The translations under genes were made by a program, and so were the position numbers. The notes beneath the pieces are model-generated. The model was not told the origin of the DNA. It searched no databases and saw only the letters and a program-made list of their open reading frames with translations. From contig NZ_LT629748.1 in assembly GCF_900105005.1 (NCBI RefSeq), positions 806,001 to 870,000 on the forward strand: a DNA stretch of 64,000 nucleotides, read 5' to 3'. Positions 57,722 to 64,000 of this stretch are shown here, piece by piece. Within the stretch, counting starts at the first letter, position 1; each line of letters opens with the position of its first letter. Origin of the DNA: Halopseudomonas litoralis. Its GTDB lineage: Bacteria > Pseudomonadota > Gammaproteobacteria > Pseudomonadales > Pseudomonadaceae.

Positions 57722-59719
57722 ATGTCCCTACCCAAGCATCACCTCGAACTGCTCAGCCCAGCCCGGGATGTCGCCATCGCCCGTGAGGCCATTCTGCACG
57801 GCGCTGATGCCATCTATATCGGCGGCCCGAGCTTCGGTGCCCGGCACAACGCTGAAAACAGCGTAGCCGATATCGCCGAGCTGGTGCGTTTCGCCAAGTT
57901 GTTCCATGTACGCATCTTCGTCACGCTCAACACCATCCTGCATGACGATGAGCTGGAAGGTGCGCGCCTGCTGATCCACCAGTTGTACGATGCCGGTGTG
58001 GATGCGCTGATCATTCAGGATATGGGCATCCTGGAACTGGACATCCCGCCGATCGAAATCCATGCCAGCACCCAGTGCGATATCCGCACCCTGGACAAGG
58101 CACGCTTCCTTGGACAGGCCGGCTTCTCTCAGCTGGTACTGGCCCGTGAGCTGAACCTGCAGCAGATCCGCAGCATTCATGAGGAAGTGGATACCACGCT
58201 CGAGTTCTTCATTCACGGCGCTTTGTGTGTGGCCTTCTCCGGGCAGTGCAACATTTCTCACGCCCAGACCGGGCGCAGTGCCAACCGCGGCGACTGCTCC
58301 CAGGCCTGCCGTCTGCCGTATACCCTCACGGACGAACATGGCGGCGTAGTTGCTTATGAAAAGCATCTACTGTCGATGAAAGACAACAACCAGAGTGCCA
58401 ATCTGCGCGCTCTGGTCGATGCAGGGGTACGCTCGTTCAAAATCGAAGGGCGCTACAAGGATATGGGCTACGTGAAGAATATCACCGCCTGGTATCGCCA
58501 GCTGCTGGACGAAATTCTCGAAGATCGGACTGATCTGGCCCGCGCCTCCAGCGGCAGGACCGCGCATTTCTTCGTGCCCGATCCGGACAAGACTTTCCAT
58601 CGCGGCAGTACCGACTATTTTGTCAGTGACCGCAAGATCGATATCGGTGCCTTCGACTCGCCGACCTTCACCGGGCTGGAGGTCGGTGAGCTGCAGCAGG
58701 TGCGCAAGAACGACCTGCTGGCCGTGACCCATGAGCCGCTGTCCAACGGCGATGGACTGAACGTACTGGTCAAGCGGGAAGTGGTGGGCTTTCGGGCCAA
58801 CATCGCCCAGGAGCTGGCCCGCTTCGAAGAAGACGGTCAGCCGCGCTGGCAGTACCGTATCGAACCCAACGAGATGCCGGAACAGCTGCAACGTGCGCGG
58901 CTACCGCAAACGCTCAGTCGCAACCTTGATCACAACTGGCAGCAGGCTTTGCAGAAAGTCTCAGCCGAACGCCGCATCGGTCTGCGCTGGCAGGCTGAAC
59001 TGAGCGCAGACAGCCTCAGACTCTGCGTCACCAGCGAAGAAGGTGTCAGCGTCAGCAGCCAGCTGGATGGTCCTTTCGAGCCGGCGAAAAAACCTGAGCA
59101 GGCTGAGGAGCAGCTCCGGGACCTGCTTGGTCAGCTGGGCACCACCCAATACCACGCCGAGCACATCGAGATTGCGGCATCCTTCGTTCCTTTCGTGCCC
59201 AATTCGCAACTCAAGGGGCTGCGCCGTGAGTTGATCGAAAAACTGAGCGAGGCGCGCATCGCCGCTTTCCCGCACGGCAGCCGCAAACCGGTCAGCGTTC
59301 CACCGCCGGTCTATCCGCAATCGCATCTGACATTCCTGGCCAACGTCTACAACGAGAAGGCCCGCACTTTTTATAGGCGCTACGGTGTGGAGCTGATCGA
59401 TGCGGCTTATGAAGCGCATGAAGAAACCGGCGAAGTACCGGTGATGATCACCAAGCACTGCCTGCGTTTCTCGTTCAACCTGTGCCCGAAACAGGCCAAG
59501 GGCGTTACTGGCGTGCGCACCAAGGTCGCACCGATGCAGTTGGTCCATGGCGATGAGGTGCTGACCCTGAAATTCGACTGCAAACCGTGTGAAATGCACG
59601 TCATTGGCAAGATCAAAGGCAATATTCTCAACCTGCCACAGCCCGGCAGTGGCAGTAATATCGTTGGTTCGATCACCCCCGAGGAGCTGGTCAAGACTAT
59701 TCGCAGGGCTCCACATTGA
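57722..59719 (+). CDS. rlhA: 23S rRNA C2501 hydroxylation protein RlhA (U32 family)
   Basis: RlhA makes 5-hydroxycytidine at position 2501 of 23S rRNA. 665 residues from ATG 57722 (MSLPKHHLELLSPARDVAIA). U32 core with FIHGALCVAFSGQCNIS and NRGDCSQACRLPY, then KIEGRYKDMGYV; the C-terminal extension has KHCLRFSFNLCPKQAKG and FDCKPCEMHV. Length and the long C-terminal part distinguish it from UbiU/UbiV. An upstream in-frame extension to 57638 is not supported. Confidence 0.9.
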   Translation: MSLPKHHLELLSPARDVAIAREAILHGADAIYIGGPSFGARHNAENSVADIAELVRFAKLFHVRIFVTLNTILHDDELEGARLLIHQLYDAGVDALIIQDMGILELDIPPIEIHASTQCDIRTLDKARFLGQAGFSQLVLARELNLQQIRSIHEEVDTTLEFFIHGALCVAFSGQCNISHAQTGRSANRGDCSQACRLPYTLTDEHGGVVAYEKHLLSMKDNNQSANLRALVDAGVRSFKIEGRYKDMGYVKNITAWYRQLLDEILEDRTDLARASSGRTAHFFVPDPDKTFHRGSTDYFVSDRKIDIGAFDSPTFTGLEVGELQQVRKNDLLAVTHEPLSNGDGLNVLVKREVVGFRANIAQELARFEEDGQPRWQYRIEPNEMPEQLQRARLPQTLSRNLDHNWQQALQKVSAERRIGLRWQAELSADSLRLCVTSEEGVSVSSQLDGPFEPAKKPEQAEEQLRDLLGQLGTTQYHAEHIEIAASFVPFVPNSQLKGLRRELIEKLSEARIAAFPHGSRKPVSVPPPVYPQSHLTFLANVYNEKARTFYRRYGVELIDAAYEAHEETGEVPVMITKHCLRFSFNLCPKQAKGVTGVRTKVAPMQLVHGDEVLTLKFDCKPCEMHVIGKIKGNILNLPQPGSGSNIVGSITPEELVKTIRRAPH

Positions 59720-59786
59720 AACGCGGCGCCTCAGCTATCTGTTCGATGCTTGCTCGTCCCTTTTCATATAGATCCTGAACCCTTAC

Positions 59787-59824
59787 CGCGCCAGCAGGCG
59801 AATGAAACAATTGAGGCTGGCGCG
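59787..59824. terminator. Hairpin between rlhA and the MFS exporter gene
   Basis: A 9-bp stem, CGCGCCAGC with GCTGGCGCG, and a 20-base loop between two convergent genes. There is no strong T-run, so it is only a possible terminator. Confidence 0.4.
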
Positions 59825-59843
59825 CAAGTAAGACGCTGTTGTC

Positions 59844-61088
59844 TCAATAGGCCTTTGGGGCGGCGCCTGCTTTAAGATCGCGCTGACGTTCTTGGTCAGA
59901 CACCACGTTGAGCGGTCGAGCCGCGTACCAGCCGAAACCAAGCTGAAAAAGTTGAAGCACCAGCATGGTGGCCAGCGCCCATTGCCAATGACCATTGATA
60001 TCGCGCAGCAGGCCTAGAGAAAGCGGACCCAGCGCTGCCAACAGATAGCCGATGCTCTGAGCCATCGCGGAAAGTGCCGTGGCCTGTACGGGGGTAGCAG
60101 TCCGCAGTACAAAAAATGACAGTGCGAGACTGAGCGCGCAACCGCATCCCACCCCAATCAACGAGGCCCATAGTAACGCCGCTGACGGCAACCACCACAG
60201 CCCGGCGATGCCGATGAAGGAGGCGGTGAAGGTCCCCAATACCAGCAGGCGCTGGTTGCGCATTCTTGCCGCCAGCATGGGCACGAACAGATTGAAGGGA
60301 ATACTCACCAGGTTGATGAGCGCGGTCGCGGTACCAGCCCGATGGGCATCCAAGCTGCTTTCCAGCAATATTTTCGGCAGCCAGGTGGCCATGGAGTAGA
60401 AGTAAAAGGATTGCAGCCCCATGAACAGGGTTATGGCCCACGCTACCTTGTCTCGCCACAGGCTCATGCGTGTGAGCTTTCCGAGCCGTTCCACGCCTCT
60501 TACCCGGAGCATGGGCAGCCAGAACAGCATGCAGAATAACGGCAGTAACGCCCAGAGAGCGACTGGATAGCGCCAGCTACCGAACTGTTCCATCAAAGGT
60601 ACCGCCAGATATACCCCCAGGCCTGCTCCCAAACTGAGCGTCACTGAATACAGGCCCGTCATCAGCCCCACCTGGCCTGGAAAAAAGGACTTGACCAGGC
60701 CGGGGATCAGCACGTTGAGCACGGCGATGGCTGAGCCCAGCAGCAGGGTGCCGAGAATCACCAGAGGATACTGCTCCAGCAGTCGCAAGGCGACACCGAG
60801 GCTGATGACCAGCAGCCCGGCAATGGCCAGCTGCTGGGGAGCCCAGCGGCGGGACAGCCAGGGTACGGTAATGGACACTATGCCAAAACAGAGCAGTGGC
60901 AGAGTGGTCAGCAAGCTGAATGCGCTGGCATTGATCGCCAGGGTATCGCGAATTTCCATGACCAGAGGGCCGACCACCACCAGCCCGCCGCGCAGGTTAG
61001 CTGCGGCCAGCAGCAGGGCTGCAATGGCGAGCGCCCCAATGAAAGGGCGATCGCGGAATGGACTGGCGGGCCGAGCTGGGTCTGTCAT
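59844..61088 (-). CDS. CynX/NimT family MFS transporter
   Basis: About 414 residues from MTDPARPASPF, 12 membrane helices. The motif ALLLAAANLRGGLVVVGPLV in helix 1 is the CynX/NimT signature, followed by FGIVSITVPWLSRRW and VLIPGLVKSFFPGQVGLMTG. Members export cyanate-related or nitroimidazole compounds; the substrate here is unknown. It lies beside the tRNA-Gly gene. Confidence 0.85.
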   Translation of the reverse strand: MTDPARPASPFRDRPFIGALAIAALLLAAANLRGGLVVVGPLVMEIRDTLAINASAFSLLTTLPLLCFGIVSITVPWLSRRWAPQQLAIAGLLVISLGVALRLLEQYPLVILGTLLLGSAIAVLNVLIPGLVKSFFPGQVGLMTGLYSVTLSLGAGLGVYLAVPLMEQFGSWRYPVALWALLPLFCMLFWLPMLRVRGVERLGKLTRMSLWRDKVAWAITLFMGLQSFYFYSMATWLPKILLESSLDAHRAGTATALINLVSIPFNLFVPMLAARMRNQRLLVLGTFTASFIGIAGLWWLPSAALLWASLIGVGCGCALSLALSFFVLRTATPVQATALSAMAQSIGYLLAALGPLSLGLLRDINGHWQWALATMLVLQLFQLGFGWYAARPLNVVSDQERQRDLKAGAAPKAY

Positions 61089-61218
61089 TGATTGAGCCTT
61101 CAAGGATGTTGAAACGGTAGGATGGGTAGTGCGGAAGCTGTCCGGCTTAATCCGCTTTCGGACACTTTAGCGGAACCAGGGGAAGGTTGTAAAAAGATGA
61201 TATGGATCAGTGACTTAT

Positions 61219-61292
61219 TGGAGCGGGTGAAGGGAATCGAACCCTCGTCGTAAGCTTGGGAAGCTTCTGCTCTACCATTGAGCTACACCCGC
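61219..61292 (-). tRNA. tRNA-Gly (anticodon CCC)
   Basis: On the minus strand the 7-bp acceptor GCGGGTG/CACCCGC, D-arm (AGCTCAATGGTAGAGC), anticodon loop TTCCCAA on a GAAGC/GCTTA-type stem, and T-arm GAGGG-TTCGATT-CCCTT are all present. The anticodon is CCC (reads GGG). Discriminator T is followed by an encoded CCA (plus-strand TGG at 61219-61221). Confidence 0.94.
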
Positions 61293-61336
61293 AGCGCGAG
61301 GCATTCTACGCCGCTTTCCACGGCTTCGGCAATCTA

Positions 61337-62590
61337 TTATGTCGCGCTGCCGCTCTGCACCTGGTTGATCACAAAGCGGCTCTGCACTATTGCCGGCATG
61401 CGGGACAGGCGGATGCTCAGATCCTGCTCCGGTACCTGATAGTTCATCCCGCTGGTGAGCATCTTCAGCGCTGATTTGACCACTTCGACCGTGAGCCATT
61501 CCCCTGCACAGCGATGGCCATGCGAGTATTCGCCGCCCCCCTGGGGTATGAAGTTATAGGGGCTGTGATCCCAGTCGATGAAACGCTCCGGGTAGAAGCG
61601 CTCGGGTTGTTGCCAGATGCGTGGATCGTGATTGGTGCCGTGCAGGTCGAGCAGCATCCAGTCGCCCCGCTGGAACTGGTGATCCCGCCACTCGAAATCT
61701 TCCAGAGCGATGCCGCCGACGGCAGGGAAAAAGGGATAGAAACGGCGGACTTCGTTGGCAAATAATTCGGCCAGACCTTCTTCGCCATCACGCAGACGCT
61801 CCCGGTAGTGAGGATGGCGATGCAGCGCCAGCGCCGAAAAAGTGATGTAGCGCGCGACCGCGACGATGGGGCGCAGCAAGTTGAGCAGCTCCACGGCGGC
61901 GGTGCGGTAATCCACGCCATGGCCGTGCAGCGCAGTGTGGTGGGCGATGATATCCAGCGGTGTGTGCGGGTCGGTGCGGGAATGGCTGCGGGCCTGGCGG
62001 ACGAGGTCTCGCGCCCAGTGTTCGGTGCGTTGCCGCAACAGTTGGGCATTCCAGTTGCGCGGGCCGATACTGCCCGCGCCGTCAACCATCGCCGACAATT
62101 CTGCGGTGCGTTGTCTGGCTTGGCTTTCATCAAGGGTGATGCCGACCCAGCGGCAGGCGCTGCGACAGAGGATGTATTCGGCTTCGGTATGCAGTACCAC
62201 AGAGGGCATGGCTTGCCAGCGCGGCAGCTGCGCTCGCCATTCCTGTTCAAAGATCTCCACCAGTTGCTTCAGGCGGGCCGGCCCCATCAGTGACATGAAC
62301 ATCTCTTTGCGCCGAGCATGGGCTTCGCCGGTCAAGGTCAGGCTGCTGCCCTTGTCCTGCAGCAGCGACAAGGTAGTCGGTGGCATTGCATGGTTGCGCG
62401 TGAATCGGCCGGGTACATAGAACATGCGCGCTGCGTCTTCACCGCTGACGCAATACACCGAGCGCAGCATGATGCGGGTCTGGAAAATATCGCTGGCATA
62501 CTCGCGGCAGCGGTCGGCGATGAAGTTGTAGCCGCTACCCAGAAAGGCTGTGCTACTATCGAATGCGGTGTCCCGGGGGATGCTGCTCAT
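61337..62590 (-). CDS. CYP152-family P450 (fatty-acid peroxygenase type)
   Basis: 417 residues, the length of P450 BS-beta (CYP152A1). Heme loop FIPQGGGEYSHGHRCAGE with Cys361; LLRPIVAVARYITFSALALH carries the Arg-Pro that binds the fatty-acid carboxylate in CYP152 enzymes in place of the usual acid-alcohol pair; ExxR is EVRR. Such enzymes use H2O2 to hydroxylate or decarboxylate fatty acids. The residue aligned with position 85 of BS-beta (Gln) or OleT (His) is Leu84. It does not need a redox partner gene, and none is near. Confidence 0.88.
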   Translation of the reverse strand: MSSIPRDTAFDSSTAFLGSGYNFIADRCREYASDIFQTRIMLRSVYCVSGEDAARMFYVPGRFTRNHAMPPTTLSLLQDKGSSLTLTGEAHARRKEMFMSLMGPARLKQLVEIFEQEWRAQLPRWQAMPSVVLHTEAEYILCRSACRWVGITLDESQARQRTAELSAMVDGAGSIGPRNWNAQLLRQRTEHWARDLVRQARSHSRTDPHTPLDIIAHHTALHGHGVDYRTAAVELLNLLRPIVAVARYITFSALALHRHPHYRERLRDGEEGLAELFANEVRRFYPFFPAVGGIALEDFEWRDHQFQRGDWMLLDLHGTNHDPRIWQQPERFYPERFIDWDHSPYNFIPQGGGEYSHGHRCAGEWLTVEVVKSALKMLTSGMNYQVPEQDLSIRLSRMPAIVQSRFVINQVQSGSAT

Positions 62591-62673
62591 GGCGTGCCCT
62601 CGACTTTTCCAACTGGCGTTAACGGGTTGGAAAAGTCGGGGCTGGCAAAGTTCGGGTTATATCGCCGCGCTGC

Positions 62674-63672
62674 TCAGAGTTGCGCAGCAGAGGCCATCAA
62701 GCGCCGGTAGCTGTCAGCGCGTTTGTCCTGATCGAATATTGGACTGTTTACAATGAGTTCGTTTGCACCGCTGCGCTCGAGCAGATCCGCCATCTGCTGA
62801 GCGACAGTCTGCTCATCACCGATCAGGGTGCCGGCGAGGGTGGAGAGCACTTGATGCCGCTCATGGGGCTGCCACAAGGCGTCCATGTCTTCGACCGGTG
62901 GGCGCAATTGACCGCGCTCGCCGCGGATCATGTTGAGGAAGGATTGCTGGTGCGAGCTGGCCAGGTAGTGTGCTTCGTCGCGGGTTTCGGCTACGAAAGC
63001 ATTGATGCCGAGCATGGCGTGAGGCTGCGCCAGCGTTGCCGAGGACACAAAACTGTCCTGATAGGCGCGCATGGCGGCCATCAGGTAATCCGGTGAGAAC
63101 TGTCCGGCAAAGGCAAAGGGCAGCCCGAGACTGGCCGCCAGCTGGGCGCTGAAGGTGCTGGAGCCGAGTAGCCAGATGGGCACGTCAAGACCGGCTCCGG
63201 GCACGGCGACCAAGCGCTGACCCGGCTCCGGTTCGGCAAAGTAATGGCGAAGCTCTTCGAGCATCTGCGGAAAATCTTCACCGTCGGTACGGCCGCGGCG
63301 CAGTGCCCGGGCGGTTGCCATGTCGGTGCCGGGTGCGCGCCCCAGGCCCAGGTCGATACGACCGGGATACAGTGATTCAAGGGTGCCAAACTGCTCGGCG
63401 ATCTGCAGCGGCGAATGGTTCGGCAGCATGATGCCGCCGGAACCGAGGCGGATCCGCTCGGTCCCGGCAGCGAGATAGCCTATGACCACTGAGGTAGCGG
63501 CGCTGGCAATGCCGACCATATTGTGATGCTCGGCCACCCAGAAGCGCTGATAGCCCAACTGCTCGGCATGCCTGGCCAGTTGCAGACTGTTGCGCAGGGC
63601 TTGCGCTGGGGTTGAACCCAGGGTGACGGGACAGAGATCCAGAATCGAGAGCGGTACGGCTGGGGTGGTCAT
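62674..63672 (-). CDS. Luciferase-like flavin-dependent monooxygenase (LLM class)
   Basis: 332 residues of the bacterial luciferase superfamily. Motifs: [56 protein letters not shown] and [16 protein letters not shown], typical of the YhbW-like group that binds FMN or F420-like flavin. The substrate is unknown. It lies 83 bp before the P450 gene on the same strand, so the two may be transcribed together. Confidence 0.88.
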   Translation of the reverse strand: MTTPAVPLSILDLCPVTLGSTPAQALRNSLQLARHAEQLGYQRFWVAEHHNMVGIASAATSVVIGYLAAGTERIRLGSGGIMLPNHSPLQIAEQFGTLESLYPGRIDLGLGRAPGTDMATARALRRGRTDGEDFPQMLEELRHYFAEPEPGQRLVAVPGAGLDVPIWLLGSSTFSAQLAASLGLPFAFAGQFSPDYLMAAMRAYQDSFVSSATLAQPHAMLGINAFVAETRDEAHYLASSHQQSFLNMIRGERGQLRPPVEDMDALWQPHERHQVLSTLAGTLIGDEQTVAQQMADLLERSGANELIVNSPIFDQDKRADSYRRLMASAAQL

Positions 63673-63702
63673 ATAGGCTCCGGAACAGCAGGGATGTGCC
63701 GG

Positions 63703-64000
63703 TCATGCTAACCCCGGTTGCTCGCAGAACATAGCCCCGCAGTGCGGGTCGGGAGCGGGCATTCCGATCCGGGCGCCTTGCGCAAAGTCGATTCCGAGCA
63801 GTTGCACCTGCTGCAGAACAGCATCGTTATGCACGAATTCCGCGACTGTCTGCATGCCCAGCTCCTGAGCGAAGTGCACTATGCCCTGAGTCAGGGTGCG
63901 TGCGTCCGGATCGCTGTCCAGCTGGCGGATCAGGCTGCCATCGATCTTGATCAGGTCCACATTCAGCCGCAGCAGATGTTCGAAGTTGGAGTAGCCAGTG
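63703..64000 (-). CDS. EAL-domain protein, C-terminal part
   Basis: The coding frame enters from the right edge: the first visible residues are TGYSNFEHLLRLNVDLIKID, the conserved DFG-GYSNF...IKIDGSLI part of an EAL domain, followed by TVAEFVHNDA, where EGVE-type sequence is replaced by EFVH. The EAL domain ends normally at 63703. N-terminal sensor or GGDEF parts lie outside the window, so catalytic status cannot be judged. Confidence 0.85.
   Translation of the reverse strand, partial: TGYSNFEHLLRLNVDLIKIDGSLIRQLDSDPDARTLTQGIVHFAQELGMQTVAEFVHNDAVLQQVQLLGIDFAQGARIGMPAPDPHCGAMFCEQPGLA

Overview
The window is chromosomal DNA from a denitrifying gammaproteobacterium of the Pseudomonadaceae. This rests on the nlpD-rpoS pair, an MvaT-type H-NS protein next to sbcB and purU, a class I fumarase next to pyk, edd/eda sugar catabolism, and the sequence of the NirS/NorCB/Dnr proteins. 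Moderate GC content and some unusual neighbourhoods (edd-pgl-eda without zwf, a meso-diaminopimelate dehydrogenase) make the Halopseudomonas (P. pertucinogena) branch my best guess. The genus is an inference.

Layout. 1-13.1 kb: nlpD, rpoS, a lemA/GIDE pair, a GGDEF-EAL protein, sodB, argO/argP, acpH, a diiron metallo-beta-lactamase-fold protein followed by a cardiolipin-synthase-like gene, and a diguanylate cyclase. 13.3-21.6 kb: fumA, pyk, divergent edd-pgl-eda, a tandem universal stress protein and a PilZ protein. 21.7-29.1 kb: sbcB, mvaT, purU, a CBS protein, ahpC/ahpF and an acyl-CoA dehydrogenase. 29.3-31.7 kb: ubiU-ubiV-ubiT for O2-independent ubiquinone synthesis. 31.7-34.4 kb: an IS110-family element split by an IS3-family element (3-bp target duplication), then a cluster of palindromic repeats. 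34.4-46.9 kb: the denitrification block nirQ-norC-norB-norD-norE-norF (minus strand), a TonB receptor followed by nirS (plus), then dnr and hemN divergently. 46.9-64 kb: an SbcD/SMC-like nuclease pair, ddh, nnrS, ytfE, norR, a lipoprotein hydrolase, rlhA, an MFS exporter, tRNA-Gly(CCC), a CYP152-type P450, a luciferase-like oxidoreductase and the end of an EAL protein.

How it works together. Two regulatory layers can be read from the DNA. Anr/Dnr-type boxes (TTGAT-N4-GTCAA) lie before ubiUVT, the TonB receptor-nirS pair, dnr/hemN and, more weakly, the diiron protein and the universal stress protein; one also lies before the acyl-CoA dehydrogenase. Separately, three GGT-N7-ACC palindromes plus a sigma-54 promoter occur twice with nearly identical spacing: before nirQ-nor and in the ytfE-norR interval. 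These match the known NorR enhancer. So nitrite reduction looks Anr/Dnr controlled, while NO reduction and NO-damage repair look NorR/sigma-54 controlled. The strongest candidates for new biology are this duplicated NorR module, the TonB receptor-nirS linkage, the Anr-type promoter of the diiron protein/clsB pair, and the nested IS with a possible bridge-RNA leader.
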